This document shows positions 17,648 to 26,861 of a DNA stretch of 64,000 nt, in pieces. Source of the DNA: Streptomyces composti (GTDB taxonomy: Bacteria > Actinomycetota > Actinomycetes > Streptomycetales > Streptomycetaceae); contig NZ_JAATEM010000017.1 in NCBI RefSeq assembly GCF_012034205.1, positions 62,001-126,000 of the forward strand, in the 5' to 3' direction. Position 1 is the first letter of the stretch, and each line of letters begins with the position of its first letter. A program made the translations under genes and the position numbers. The notes beneath the pieces are model-generated. The model ran no database searches. It saw nothing but the letters and a program-made list of their open reading frames with translations, and was not told the origin of the DNA.

Positions 17648-18808
17648 CTAGGAGACCCCTCCCCCTGCTCCGCGCCCCCGTCCCGGGAGGATCGACCTGG
17701 CGAGGAGCGTCGCCGCGGTGGCCCTCGGGGCGTTGTCCGCCCTGCGGCGGCGGGGGTGGACCGTGTTGGCCAGCAGGACGAGGAAGGTGTCCGTGGCCCG
17801 GTCCAGGATCAGGCACGTTCCGGTGAAGCCGCAGTGGCCCGCGGCCCCGCGGCCGGCGAGTTCGCCCATGAACCAGGGCTGGTCCAGGGCGAAGCCCAGG
17901 CCGGGCGGGGCGAACAGCAGGTCCACGTAGTCGGGGCCGAGGATGCGGGCGGGGCCGTAGGCGCCGCCGGCCAGCAGGGCGCGGCAGAAGACCGCGAGGT
18001 CCCGGGCCGTGGAGAACAGCCCGGCGTGGCCCGCGACGCCGCCCAGCGCCCAGGCGTTCTCGTCGTGCACCTCGCCCCGCAGCATGCCCCGGTCCGCCTT
18101 GGCCCACGGCGTGCGCTGGTCCTCGGTGGCCGCCGCGCCGGGGCAGGGGCCGAAGCCGGTCGACGTCATGCCGAGCGGGCGGGTGATGCCGTCGTGGACC
18201 AGGGTGTCGAGGGCGCGGCCGGTGATGCGCTGCAGCACCTGCTGGAGCAGCAGCATGTTCAGGTCGGAGTAGCAGTACGTGCCGGGCGCCGTCACCGGTT
18301 CCTCCGCGCGCAGCATGTCCAGCCGCTCGGCGTCGTCGGCGCAGTCGTACAGCGGCAGTTCGGGGCGGAGCCCGGAGGTGTGGGTGAGCAGCTGCCGCAC
18401 GGTGATGCCGTGCCGGCCCGCGCCGGTGAAGTCCGGCAGGTAGGCGCCGACGCGGGCGTCGATGCCGAGGGTGCCCCGCTCCAACTGCTGCACGGCGGCG
18501 ACCGAGGTGAACAGCTTGGTCACGGAGGCCAGGTCGAACGGGGTGTCCACGGTGGCCGGGACGCGCTCGGCCGGCGGGAGTTCCACCGCGGTGCCGGTGC
18601 GCTCGTCCCAGCCGGCACAGCGCACGGCCCAGCCCGACGCCTCCTCCAGGGCGATCACCGGTCCGCGTCCGGCGATCACCACGGCGCCCGCCGTCCAGGG
18701 GTCGTCCCCGGTGGTGAGGGCGCGCACATGACCGGCGAGGCGGCGCAGTCCCGCGGGGTCGAGCCCGGCCCGTTCCGGTGAGCTGTGGCGCAGTTTCGGG
18801 GCGCTCAG
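17648..18808 (-). CDS. Serine beta-lactamase-like hydrolase
   Basis: A 386-residue class C/esterase-type serine hydrolase. Nucleophile motif SVTK (DLASVTKLFTS), Tyr motif YSDLN and third motif HCGFTG are present, with LLTHTSGL between them. No clear signal peptide. It is probably a D-aminopeptidase/esterase-type protein rather than a true beta-lactamase. The frame joins the upstream MFS stop as CTGA, so a CTG start at 18808 with coupling is the best fit (SAPKLRHSSPERAGLDP); the first ordinary start in frame is GTG at 18727, which would remove conserved sequence. It is translationally linked to the MFS gene. Confidence 0.82.
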   Translation of the reverse strand: MSAPKLRHSSPERAGLDPAGLRRLAGHVRALTTGDDPWTAGAVVIAGRGPVIALEEASGWAVRCAGWDERTGTAVELPPAERVPATVDTPFDLASVTKLFTSVAAVQQLERGTLGIDARVGAYLPDFTGAGRHGITVRQLLTHTSGLRPELPLYDCADDAERLDMLRAEEPVTAPGTYCYSDLNMLLLQQVLQRITGRALDTLVHDGITRPLGMTSTGFGPCPGAAATEDQRTPWAKADRGMLRGEVHDENAWALGGVAGHAGLFSTARDLAVFCRALLAGGAYGPARILGPDYVDLLFAPPGLGFALDQPWFMGELAGRGAAGHCGFTGTCLILDRATDTFLVLLANTVHPRRRRADNAPRATAATLLARSILPGRGRGAGGGVS

Positions 18809-20160
18809 CGTTCTGCCCTCACGGTCTCGTCGCGCAGGCCGTCCTGTGTGCCGTCGTGCCGTCCGTCCTGCCCCGTCTCCTCCTGCCGGGTCCGCCAGGG
18901 CCGGCACAGCCCCAGGAAGCAGACGGTCGCGACCAGCGCGGCGCCGAGCTGCACCACGGCCATCGGCACGGCGGTGTCCTCGCCGGCGATCCCCACCAGC
19001 GGCGAGGCGATCGCACCGATCAGGAAGGACGAGGTGCCGAGCAGCGCGGAGGCCGAGCCCGCGCCGTGCCGCACCCGCATCAGGGCGAGCGCCTGGGTGT
19101 TGGGCAGGGTGATGCCCATCGCGGACATCAGCACGAACAGCGCGGCGGCCACCGGGAACAGCCCCGTGAAGCCGAAGACGCCGAGCGAGAGCAGCAGCAG
19201 CGCGGTCGCGGCGAGGACGACGACGGTGAGGCCGACGGCCAGCACCCGGTCCAGGCGGACCCGGCCGACCAGGATCCTGCCGTTGACCTGGCCCACGGTC
19301 ACCAGGCCGACCGCGTTCAGCCCGAACAGCAGGCTGAACGTCTGCGGGGAGGCGCCGTGGATCTCCTGGACGACGAACGGCGAGGCCGCGATGTAGGCGA
19401 AGAGGGCGGCGAAGGCGAAGCCGCCGGCGAGCAGATAGCCGGTGAAGGCGCGGTCGGCGAGCAGCCGGCGCATCGCGCCGAGCGCCTCCCCCGCCCCGCC
19501 GGCGTGCCGGTCGCCGGGCGCCAGGGTCTCCGGGAGCCGAGCCCACACCACGAGGCCGAGCAGCGCGCCGACCACGGCGAGGACCACGAACACGCCCCGC
19601 CAGTCGGTCACCCGCAGGATCTGCCCGCCGATCAGCGGCGCCACGATCGGGGCCATGCCGGAGATCAGCATCAGGGTGGAGAAGAAGCGGGCCATGGCCA
19701 CGCCGTCGTACAGGTCGCGGACCACGGCGCGGGCGATGACGATGCCGGCCGCGCCCGCGAGTCCCTGCACCAGCCGGCAGACCGTCAGCAGCTGAACCGT
19801 CGGCGCGACGGCGCACAGCACGGTGGCGACGACATACACCGCGAGGCCGGCGAGCAGCGGGCGGCGGCGTCCCCAGCGGTCGCTCATCGGGCCGACGACC
19901 AGCTGCCCGAGCGCCATGCCGGCCAGGCAGGCGGTGAGGGTGAGCTGAACGGTGGCGGCGGGCGCGTGCAGGGACCGGGTGACCTCCGGGAGCGCCGGGA
20001 GGTACATGTCCATCGCCAGCGGGGGCGTGGCGGTCAGCCCGCCGAGGACGAGCGTGACGAACAGTCCGGTGCGGCGCGCCGCGCCCCCCGGTCCTCCTCC
20101 CCCGCCCGCTTTTGCCGGTCTCCCCGCCGAGCCGGCCGTGGACGCCCCACCCTCGGGCAT
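18805..20160 (-). CDS. Bcr/CflA-type MFS drug exporter
   Basis: A 451-residue, 12-helix DHA1 antiporter. Motif A GPMSDRWGRRRPLL follows helix 2, MDMYLPALPEV is in helix 1, and the motif-C-like GMAPIVAPLIGG is in helix 5; all are typical of the Bcr/CflA group (bicyclomycin/chloramphenicol exporters). The ATG at 20160 is chosen for the GGGAGGGG ribosome-binding site in front; an upstream ATG at 20181 lacks one. The N-terminus is Gly/Pro rich. Its stop overlaps the hydrolase start. Confidence 0.88.
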   Translation of the reverse strand: MPEGGASTAGSAGRPAKAGGGGGPGGAARRTGLFVTLVLGGLTATPPLAMDMYLPALPEVTRSLHAPAATVQLTLTACLAGMALGQLVVGPMSDRWGRRRPLLAGLAVYVVATVLCAVAPTVQLLTVCRLVQGLAGAAGIVIARAVVRDLYDGVAMARFFSTLMLISGMAPIVAPLIGGQILRVTDWRGVFVVLAVVGALLGLVVWARLPETLAPGDRHAGGAGEALGAMRRLLADRAFTGYLLAGGFAFAALFAYIAASPFVVQEIHGASPQTFSLLFGLNAVGLVTVGQVNGRILVGRVRLDRVLAVGLTVVVLAATALLLLSLGVFGFTGLFPVAAALFVLMSAMGITLPNTQALALMRVRHGAGSASALLGTSSFLIGAIASPLVGIAGEDTAVPMAVVQLGAALVATVCFLGLCRPWRTRQEETGQDGRHDGTQDGLRDETVRAER

Positions 20161-20242
20161 GTGGCCCCTCCCTCTTCGCATCGTGCGGTCCCTATGCTCT
20201 CAGCTCGTACACGTGGCCGATGACACAGCAGGGGTGGGACGG

Positions 20243-21298
20243 ATGACAGGGCAGAAGGTGCGCTGGGGAATCCTCGCGACCGGGGGGATGGCCGCGACGT
20301 TCACGGCGGATCTCGTCGATCTTCCCGACGCGGAGGTCGTGGCGGTCGCCTCGCGCTCGCAGGACTCGGCGCGGGCGTTCGCCGAGCGGTTCGGCATCGG
20401 GCGGGCCTACGGCGACTGGGCGTCGCTGGCGCGGGACGAGGACGTCGACGTCGTGTACGTGGCCACCCCGCACACGGCACACCGCCAGGCGGCCGGGCTG
20501 TGCCTGGAGAACGGGCGGAACGTGCTCTGCGAGAAGCCGTTCACGCTGAATCTGCGCGAGGCGGAGGAGCTGGTGGCGCTGGCGCGGGAGCAGGGGCGCT
20601 TCCTGATGGAGGCGATGTGGATGTACTGCAATCCCCTGATCCGCCGGCTGAAGGCGCTCGTGGACGACGGGGCGATCGGCGAGGTGCGCAGTGTGCAGGC
20701 GGACTTCGGGCTGGCGGGCCCCTTCCCGCCCTCGCACCGGCTGCGGGACCCCGAGCTGGGCGGGGGCGCGCTGCTGGATCTCGGCGTGTACCCGGTGTCG
20801 TTCGCGCACCTGCTGCTCGGCGAGCCCTCGGACGTGGCGGCGCGGGCGGTGCTCTCGGACGAGGGCGTGGACCTGCAGACCGGGGCGCTGCTCTGCTACG
20901 ACAGCGGCGCGCTGGCCTCGGTGCACTGCTCCATCGTCGGCGGCACGGCGACGCAGGCGTCGGTGACCGGCTCCCGGGGCCGCATCGACGTGCCGTACGG
21001 CTTCTACTACCCGGACCGCTTCGTGCTGCACCGGGACGGCCGGGACACCGAGGAGTTCACGGCCGACCCGGCCGACGGGCCGCGGGCCAGCCTGCGCCAC
21101 GAGGCGGCGGAGGTGATGCGCGCACTGCGGGCCGGGGAGACCGAGTCGCCGCTGGTGCCGCTGGACGGCACCCTCGCGGTGATGCGGACCCTCGACACGG
21201 TCCGCGACCGCATCGGCGTCCGCTACCCGGGCGAGCGCCCCGTGCGGGAAGCCCAGGGGGCTGAGGGGGCTCAGGGGCCGGTGGTCACGCCGGCGTGA
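20243..21298 (+). CDS. Gfo/Idh/MocA-family oxidoreductase
   Basis: A 351-residue NAD(P)-dependent dehydrogenase. The Rossmann segment [17 protein letters not shown] leads into [25 protein letters not shown] and the signature EKPFTLN follow, then the C-terminal alpha/beta domain with [16 protein letters not shown] carrying the catalytic-type Asp/Tyr region. Close in pattern to dimeric dihydrodiol/xylose dehydrogenases. ATG at 20243. The substrate, probably a sugar or polyol, cannot be fixed. Co-directional with the following SDR, 112 bp away. Confidence 0.88.
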   Translation: MTGQKVRWGILATGGMAATFTADLVDLPDAEVVAVASRSQDSARAFAERFGIGRAYGDWASLARDEDVDVVYVATPHTAHRQAAGLCLENGRNVLCEKPFTLNLREAEELVALAREQGRFLMEAMWMYCNPLIRRLKALVDDGAIGEVRSVQADFGLAGPFPPSHRLRDPELGGGALLDLGVYPVSFAHLLLGEPSDVAARAVLSDEGVDLQTGALLCYDSGALASVHCSIVGGTATQASVTGSRGRIDVPYGFYYPDRFVLHRDGRDTEEFTADPADGPRASLRHEAAEVMRALRAGETESPLVPLDGTLAVMRTLDTVRDRIGVRYPGERPVREAQGAEGAQGPVVTPA

Positions 21299-21410
21299 GC
21301 GTCCGGCCGCGGTCCCCGCACGTACGCTGCGAGGTCATGAGCACCGTTCGGACCGGCGGCGGAGCCGGGGCGGCGAGCGGTGGGAGAGACAGCGAGGAGA
21401 GGCGGGCGCG

Positions 21411-22178
21411 ATGACGGGCGGCACGACCGGGGAGCGGCGGATCGCCGTGGTGACCGGGGCGGGTTCCGGGATCGGCCGGGCGGTGGCGGCGGAGCTGCTG
21501 CGGGCGGGGTGGTCGGTGGCCCTTGCGGGCCGCCGCACCGGGACGCTGGAGGAGACGGCCGCGCTCGTCCCGGAGGGCACCGCCCTCGCGGTCCGCACCG
21601 ACGTCTCGCAACCGGACGACGTGGCCGCCCTGTTCGCGGCCACGGTGGAGCGCTTCGGGCGGGTGGACCTGCTGTTCAACAACGCGGGGACGTTCGGTCC
21701 CGGCGGGGTGCCGGTGGAGGACCTGTCCTACGACGCCTGGCGGCACGTGGTGGACACCAACCTCAACGGCGCGTTCCTGTGCGCCCAGGCGGCCTACCGG
21801 CAGATGAAGGAGCAGCGCCCGCAGGGCGGCCGGATCATCAACAACGGCTCGATCTCGGCGCACGCGCCGCGCCCGCACTCGGTCGCCTACACCGCCACCA
21901 AGCACGCGCTGACCGGCCTGACCAAGTCGCTGTCGCTGGACGGGCGGCCGTACCGGATCGCGGTGGGCCAGATCGACATCGGCAACGCGGCGACGGACAT
22001 GACGAAGGCGATGGCCTCGGGGGTGCTGCAGGCGAGCGGGGAGGTCGTGCCGGAGCCGGTGATGGACGTCGCCGATGTGGCCCGCACGGTGCGGCACATG
22101 GCGGAGCTTCCCCTCGAGGCGAACGTGCAGTTCGCGACGGTGCTGGCGACGACCATGCCGTACGTGGGGCGGGGCTGA
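21411..22178 (+). CDS. Short-chain dehydrogenase/reductase
   Basis: A 255-residue classical SDR: cofactor loop [10 protein letters not shown] (about 16-25), RRTG, where the two Arg favour NADP, NNAG at strand 4, catalytic Ser in NNGSISA, YTATK with the Tyr-x3-Lys pair, and the usual C-terminal lid. Cytosolic. GAGAG lies upstream of the ATG. Substrate unknown; neighbours give no clue. Confidence 0.9.
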   Translation: MTGGTTGERRIAVVTGAGSGIGRAVAAELLRAGWSVALAGRRTGTLEETAALVPEGTALAVRTDVSQPDDVAALFAATVERFGRVDLLFNNAGTFGPGGVPVEDLSYDAWRHVVDTNLNGAFLCAQAAYRQMKEQRPQGGRIINNGSISAHAPRPHSVAYTATKHALTGLTKSLSLDGRPYRIAVGQIDIGNAATDMTKAMASGVLQASGEVVPEPVMDVADVARTVRHMAELPLEANVQFATVLATTMPYVGRG

Positions 22179-22199
22179 GGCTCACCGCCGTGCGGTCCT

Positions 22200-22267
22200 G
22201 ACGGGGTCCCGCTCTGCGTGCGGACGGGATCCCGTTCTGCGTGCGGACGGGGTCCCGTTCTGCGTGC
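22200..22267. repeat. Three 23-bp tandem repeats
   Basis: Copies at 22200-22222, 22223-22245 and 22246-22267. Each begins GACGGG and ends TCTGCGTGC, with one- or two-base differences between copies. They lie in the 315-bp gap between the SDR gene and the SnoaL-like gene. The rest of that gap (22268-22493) is less GC-rich around 22320-22370, with no clear promoter or gene. Confidence 0.85.
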
Positions 22268-22493
22268 ACGCGCCTTCTGCACAAGCGGATTGGTTGCTGC
22301 CGCACCATTGCCCCCGGCGAAGGCCGTATGCTCAACTTCTCTCCACAAAAGCTTCACACTTGGAGGGTGGGGCTTCGCCGGAGCCTGCACAGGCCATGTC
22401 CAGGGGGGAGGCGGCAGCCGTTCCACGCCATCGGGTGGGGGTGGACCCGCGCGGGACCGCGGGTACGCACCGGGGCGCGGAACGGCTGCCGTG

Positions 22494-22820
22494 TCAGGCC
22501 TGGCCGGTCTCGAAGCGGGAGATCCGGCCGTCGTCGGTCACCTCGAAGGACCACCGGGTGCGCATCTCCCCCCAGGTGTCGTTGCGGTAGCCGACGAGCA
22601 GCGTGCGGCCGTTGTCGGACTCGCGCTCGACGTCCATGTGGCCGTTGGAGGAGAAGATCTCGCGGTCGACCCAGTCGGTGAGATTCCGCTCGGTGCCGTC
22701 GTCGGCCATGGTGGCCCCGGGCGCGAGCAGCGCCATGAAGCCCTCGCGGTCGTGGTTGTTGACGGCGGTGACGAAGGCGCGGACAGCCGGGTCGCTGAGG
22801 CGAGTGGTCTGAATGGTCAT
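22494..22820 (-). CDS. SnoaL-like/NTF2-fold protein
   Basis: A 108-residue single-domain protein of the NTF2-like superfamily: FVTAVNNHDREGFMALLAPGA at the N-terminal helix pair, then strands with TRWSFEVTDDGRISRFETGQA, the classic last-strand pattern. Such proteins are isomerases, cyclases or binding modules; no catalytic residues can be assigned. Divergent from the DoxX gene. Confidence 0.78.
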   Translation of the reverse strand: MTIQTTRLSDPAVRAFVTAVNNHDREGFMALLAPGATMADDGTERNLTDWVDREIFSSNGHMDVERESDNGRTLLVGYRNDTWGEMRTRWSFEVTDDGRISRFETGQA

Positions 22821-22977
22821 GTCCGTCAGCGTCGTACCGTTCGTCCGGTCCCGCCACCAGGGGCCACCCGAACGGCGTCCGGCGACGGGCCTCGCCGGGG
22901 CGGGGATGCGACGGTGGTCGCGGCGAAGCGACCGCTCCGGCCGCCGTGTGCCGGCCGCCTGCCCCGGGAGAGCGACT

Positions 22978-23544
22978 GTGATCTTTTGCGAGCGACACGA
23001 CTCCGGCCCCGGCCGGCGCGATGCGGGCCTGTTGCTGCTGCGCCTCGGGGCGGGCGGCGTGCTGATGGCCCATGGCACGCAGAAGCTGTTCGGCTGGTTC
23101 GGCGGGCACGGCATCGAGGGCACCGGCCAGTTCATGGAGACCGTCGGCTACTCACCGGGCAAACCGAGCGCGACCGCCGCGGGCCTGGCGGAGACGGGCG
23201 GCGGCGCGCTCCTCGCGCTCGGTCTGGCCACCCCCGCGGCGGGCGCGGCCGCGGCCGGGGCGATGGCGGGCGCGGCAGCCGTGCACACCCCGAACGGCTT
23301 CTTCGCCCAGGAGGGCGGCTACGAGTACGCCGCCACCCTCGGCCTGACCGCGGCCGGTCTCGCCATCACCGGGGCGGGCCGCCTCTCCCTGGACCACGCC
23401 CTCGGCCACGTCCTGGACCGCAACTGGATGCTTCCGGCGGCCTTCGGGGTGACCGCGGCGGCCACGGCGCTGGTGATCGGCGCCCGCGCCAAGCGGCTGC
23501 GCAAGGCCAGGGAGGGCGAGCAGCAGACGCTCTTCGAGGAGTAG
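22978..23544 (+). CDS. DoxX-family membrane protein
   Basis: A 188-residue membrane protein with four hydrophobic segments. The DoxX pattern LLLLRLGAGGVLMAHGTQKLFGWF in helix 1 and AGLAETGGGALLALG in helix 2 is clear. The GTG start at 22978 follows GGGAG. The tail after the last helix is basic and ends in EEQQTLFEE-like acidic residues. DoxX proteins are linked to redox balance or quinone pathways; no specific role can be assigned here. Confidence 0.88.
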   Translation: MIFCERHDSGPGRRDAGLLLLRLGAGGVLMAHGTQKLFGWFGGHGIEGTGQFMETVGYSPGKPSATAAGLAETGGGALLALGLATPAAGAAAAGAMAGAAAVHTPNGFFAQEGGYEYAATLGLTAAGLAITGAGRLSLDHALGHVLDRNWMLPAAFGVTAAATALVIGARAKRLRKAREGEQQTLFEE

Positions 23545-23616
23545 GCCCGCGGGACGGGCGGACGGGGAACAGGCAAGGGCCGGGCGTTGTCAGTGGGGTC
23601 TGCCACCCTGTGTGCC

Positions 23617-23955
23617 ATGAGCGGACACACGCCCGGCCTCTGGGACGCCGTCGAGGATCTGCACACCTGGCTGGACCGCCACCGCGCGGTCGGCAGCCGG
23701 GAGGACCCGCTGCTGTGCATCCTGAAGCTGTCCGAGGAGGTCGGCGAGGTGGCCCAGGCGGTGGTGGGGGTCACGGGGCAGAACCCGCGCAAGGGCACCA
23801 CCCACACCTGGGAGGACGTGCACTCCGAGCTGTGCGATGTGGCCCTCACCGCCCTGATCGCCCTGCGCACGCTCACGCCCGACGCCCGGGAGGTGTTCAC
23901 CCGGCACCTGGAGAAGGTGACGGCCCGCTCGCTCGGCGGGACGGCCATGGGCTGA
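23617..23955 (+). CDS. MazG-like nucleotide pyrophosphohydrolase
   Basis: A 112-residue all-alpha NTP pyrophosphatase. The metal-binding pattern KLSEEVGEVAQAV (ExxE) and the second Asp/Glu pair ELCDVALTALIAL (ExxD) are present. It may clear non-canonical dNTPs. It is the last flank gene before the biosynthetic cluster and converges on it with a 25-bp gap. A link to DNA-damage stress from the cluster product is possible but not shown. Confidence 0.85.
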   Translation: MSGHTPGLWDAVEDLHTWLDRHRAVGSREDPLLCILKLSEEVGEVAQAVVGVTGQNPRKGTTHTWEDVHSELCDVALTALIALRTLTPDAREVFTRHLEKVTARSLGGTAMG

Positions 23956-23980
23956 GGAGCGGCTCGGGCCGGGAGGGCAT

Positions 23981-24967
23981 TCAGCGCGTCAGCTGAAGCA
24001 GGCGCTGCATCAGATGCCGCTCCTCCTCCGCGGCCTCGTGCACCATCGCCGAGGCGCTGTGCAGGCACTCCCGCGAGGAGGTGGCCCCGGCCTCGCGCAC
24101 CAGGCCTGCCACATCGGTCCACTTCTTCGACACCCCGCGGTAGGCGTCCGAGATCTCCTGGAACTCGCCCACGCCGGTGAGTTCGGCCGTCTCCGCCAGG
24201 AACTCCGCCCACATCATGCGGAACAGGCCCCCGCCGGTCCCCGCGTCCTCCATGATCGTGGAAATCTCGGGCAGAGAGGTTTCCGGGGATTCGAGGTCGT
24301 CGAGCCACTGCGGCATCAGATCGGCGACCTTGTGCATTCCCTTGAACCCGAAGTTGGAGATCGGCGGATTCAGAATGTTCTGCGCGGACGCCCTGATGCC
24401 TTTGCGGGCGGCTTCCCCGAGATCGGGAAGGCCGTCCCCCCGGGGTTCCAGGGTGAAGGCACGATTGCGGGAACTCATCGGGCCCCGGGGGTCGCGCGCG
24501 GCCGCGAGTGATTCGCCCGACGCCCATTTCAGGCCGAGCGGCTTGGTTTCCACCAGGGCGAAACGGTCGTCCTCGTGTCCCACGCAGGCCACATAGTGCG
24601 CCGCGAACCGGAAGTCGTCGGTGGAGTAGTCGAGCAGATAGCGGTCCAGTTTGAGGCCGACGACATTTCCGGAGCCGAGCTCCGCCAGCAGATGCTCCTT
24701 CGCCCGCCTGGCCGAGGACGTCTCGTGCACCGACAGCCGCAGGCCGAGCGCGTCAGCGAGATTCTCGGACAGCGTGTCCGGCTTGATGCGACCGCCGACG
24801 AACGGCGTCGGCATCTGCTTCGTCCGCCAGTAGATGAAGGACAAACCACCGGCGAGCCCGAAGACGAACGACTCCGACAGGTCGATGTCCCGCTGCCGCA
24901 GCAGATTCACCAGGGTGGTCGACTCGCAGTGGTTACCGACGAACGGGTGCTCCTCTAACAGCGACAC
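23981..24967 (-). CDS. BtrH-type papain-like protein 1 (BtrH_N + DUF4872)
   Basis: A 328-residue protein of the BtrH family. BtrH moves an acyl chain from a carrier protein to an amine in butirosin synthesis. The nucleophile motif HCES is at C14, FGLAGGLSFIYW follows, and the probable catalytic His is H124 (FAAHYVACVG). The C-terminal half is helical with GTGGGLFRMMWAEFL, matching the DUF4872-type domain. It starts with GTG at 24967 behind AAGGGAG, and codon 4 is TTA, a rare bldA-dependent codon. It aligns without gaps to the copy at 47738-48724 across the N-terminal 130 residues. Last gene of the cluster, 106 bp from its upstream neighbour, so it may have its own promoter. Probable amide-forming acyltransferase (inference). 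Confidence 0.8.
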   Translation of the reverse strand: MSLLEEHPFVGNHCESTTLVNLLRQRDIDLSESFVFGLAGGLSFIYWRTKQMPTPFVGGRIKPDTLSENLADALGLRLSVHETSSARRAKEHLLAELGSGNVVGLKLDRYLLDYSTDDFRFAAHYVACVGHEDDRFALVETKPLGLKWASGESLAAARDPRGPMSSRNRAFTLEPRGDGLPDLGEAARKGIRASAQNILNPPISNFGFKGMHKVADLMPQWLDDLESPETSLPEISTIMEDAGTGGGLFRMMWAEFLAETAELTGVGEFQEISDAYRGVSKKWTDVAGLVREAGATSSRECLHSASAMVHEAAEEERHLMQRLLQLTR

Positions 24968-25073
24968 TTGGCTGCGTCTCCCTTCGTTCGCGGTAGAGCG
25001 TAGCGCAACAGGCGCAAGGGAAATTGCGGACAGCCAAGATCGGAAAGGGAGTCACTCGGGGCTCACCCGGCAC

Positions 25074-26861
25074 TCACTCGCTCCCCCGTCGCGACACCAG
25101 GAAGTTCCCCAGGAACAAATGATCCATCTCCGTCTTGAGGTAGCAGGACAGGGCGTCGGAGGGAGAGCAGACGATGGGTTCCCCGGCGACGTTGAACGAG
25201 GTGTTGATCAGGCAGGGAATTCCGGTCAGCTCGGTGAACCGGGTGAGCAGCTCGGCCAGCAGCGGATTGCTCTGCTCGGTGACGGTCTGGATCCGCGAGG
25301 TGCCGTCGACATGGCAGGCGCCCTGGATCTTCTCGCGGTACCCGGGTCGCACCGGGACCACGAAGGTCATGTAGGGCGAGGACTTCTTCTTGCCCATCTC
25401 GAAGACCTCGGGCGCGACGTGCTCGAGGACCACCGGGGCGAAGGGCCGGAACTGCTCGCGGTGCTTGATGCGCTCGTTGATGATGTCCTTGATGTCGGGG
25501 AAGCTCGGGTTGGCCAGGATGCTGCGGTTGCCCAGCGCCCGCGGCCCGTACTCCATGCGTCCCTGGAACCAGCCGATCACGCACCGCTGCCGCATCAGCC
25601 ACGCCGCCTCGCCCGGCACGTCCGCGGGCTCCAGCTCGCGCCAGACCACCTGGTCCGCGAACTCCTGGAGGGCCGCGAGGATCTCCTCACGGCCGTAGGA
25701 GGGGCCGAGGTAGGGGGTCGCCTCGATGCGGGGCTTGGTGCCGGCCTGGCTGCTGGCGTACAGGGCCGCGCCGATGGCCACGCCGACGTCGCTGGCGCCG
25801 AAGCTGACGTCCATGTCGGTGAAGCGGGACCGCTCCAGCAGCTTGGTGTTGTTGACGCAGTTCAGGGCGAGTCCGCCCTCGAAGACCACGCGCGGCAGGT
25901 CGCTGCGGGCCTGAAGGGTGCGGATCTGGCCGGCGGTGAGCGTCTCCAGCATGTGCTGGGCGGCGCTCGCCACGCGGACCCGGTAGCCGAAGTCCTCCCT
26001 GAGCTCGGGGCCGCCGCCGAAGACGCGGTCGAACAGCTCGTAGTAGGCGGGGACGGCGTTGGCCGGGTAGGGGATGCGGTAGGTGCCGTCCGGGCGGGTC
26101 TCCACCACGTCGGTCAGGAACGGGTTGGGCTCGGGCGGCGGGGCGTAGCCGGCCAGGCCCATCACCTTGTACTCGTCGTTGTTGGGGACGAAGCCGAGGT
26201 AGCGGGTCACCACCGAGAAGAGCATCGCCAGGGAGTGCCGCGAGTCGACGGTCAGGTCGTCGAAGACCTTCACCTCGCCGTCGCGCACCTCGCCCATGAT
26301 CGACGACAGCCACTCGGCGCGGCCGTCGCTCACCAGGAACGCCGCGTCCCCGCCGCCCGCCAGGTGGTAGCCGGTCATCAGATGGGCGATGTGGTGCGGG
26401 ACCCGGACCAGCTTGCCGGGGTCCAGCCGGTGACCGGTGTACTCCAGGAAGTCGGCCTCGGTGGCGTCCTGGCTGAACAGCGCCCGGTGCGTCTGGGCGA
26501 GGCGTTCCAGGCGGGCGAACTTCTGCTCCGCCGTGGCCTGCCGGTCCTCGGTGATCTCGGCGATCATCCGGTCGATCACGTCGTCGGAGAAGCGCCAGGA
26601 GAAGGCGAAGACGTCGACGTCGTCGAAGGTGAGCCCGGCCGACTCCAGGCACCAGCGCATCGCGTCGACCGGGTACTCGGACGTCTTCTTCTCCCGGTTG
26701 AGCCGCTCCTCCTCGACGGCGGCCACCAGCTCCCCGTCGACCACCAGGGCGGCCGAGGAGTCGTGCCCGTACAGCAGATGCCGGTCGATGCCGGTGGCCC
26801 GGAAGAGGCGCCCGAAGATCTCCGCCGACCTGGCGAACCCGTTGTAGCCCAGAACGATCAT
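25074..26861 (-). CDS. Carbamoyltransferase (NodU/TobZ/CmcH family)
   Basis: A 595-residue enzyme expected to transfer a carbamoyl group from carbamoyl phosphate through carbamoyl-AMP. The N-terminal Kae1-like domain starts at GYNG and shows GHDSSAALVVDGELVAAVEEERL and the metal-site histidines VPHHIAHLMTGYHLAGG; VFEGGLALNCVNN follows, then the C-terminal YrdC-like part with GPRALGNRSILANP, FRPFAPVVL and INTSFNVAGEPIV. Full length for the family. Its ATGA overlap couples it to the pentapeptide gene. CC-1065 carries a terminal carbamoyl group, so this gene fits a carbamoyl-capped product (inference). Confidence 0.92.
   Translation of the reverse strand: MIVLGYNGFARSAEIFGRLFRATGIDRHLLYGHDSSAALVVDGELVAAVEEERLNREKKTSEYPVDAMRWCLESAGLTFDDVDVFAFSWRFSDDVIDRMIAEITEDRQATAEQKFARLERLAQTHRALFSQDATEADFLEYTGHRLDPGKLVRVPHHIAHLMTGYHLAGGGDAAFLVSDGRAEWLSSIMGEVRDGEVKVFDDLTVDSRHSLAMLFSVVTRYLGFVPNNDEYKVMGLAGYAPPPEPNPFLTDVVETRPDGTYRIPYPANAVPAYYELFDRVFGGGPELREDFGYRVRVASAAQHMLETLTAGQIRTLQARSDLPRVVFEGGLALNCVNNTKLLERSRFTDMDVSFGASDVGVAIGAALYASSQAGTKPRIEATPYLGPSYGREEILAALQEFADQVVWRELEPADVPGEAAWLMRQRCVIGWFQGRMEYGPRALGNRSILANPSFPDIKDIINERIKHREQFRPFAPVVLEHVAPEVFEMGKKKSSPYMTFVVPVRPGYREKIQGACHVDGTSRIQTVTEQSNPLLAELLTRFTELTGIPCLINTSFNVAGEPIVCSPSDALSCYLKTEMDHLFLGNFLVSRRGSE

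Noticed and set aside
17648..18808. True beta-lactamase resistance gene
   Set aside because: No signal peptide and the motifs fit the broad esterase/aminopeptidase-like group; the neighbouring MFS gene suggests a different role.
22200..22267. CRISPR array
   Set aside because: The 23-bp copies are directly adjacent with no spacers, and no cas genes are present.
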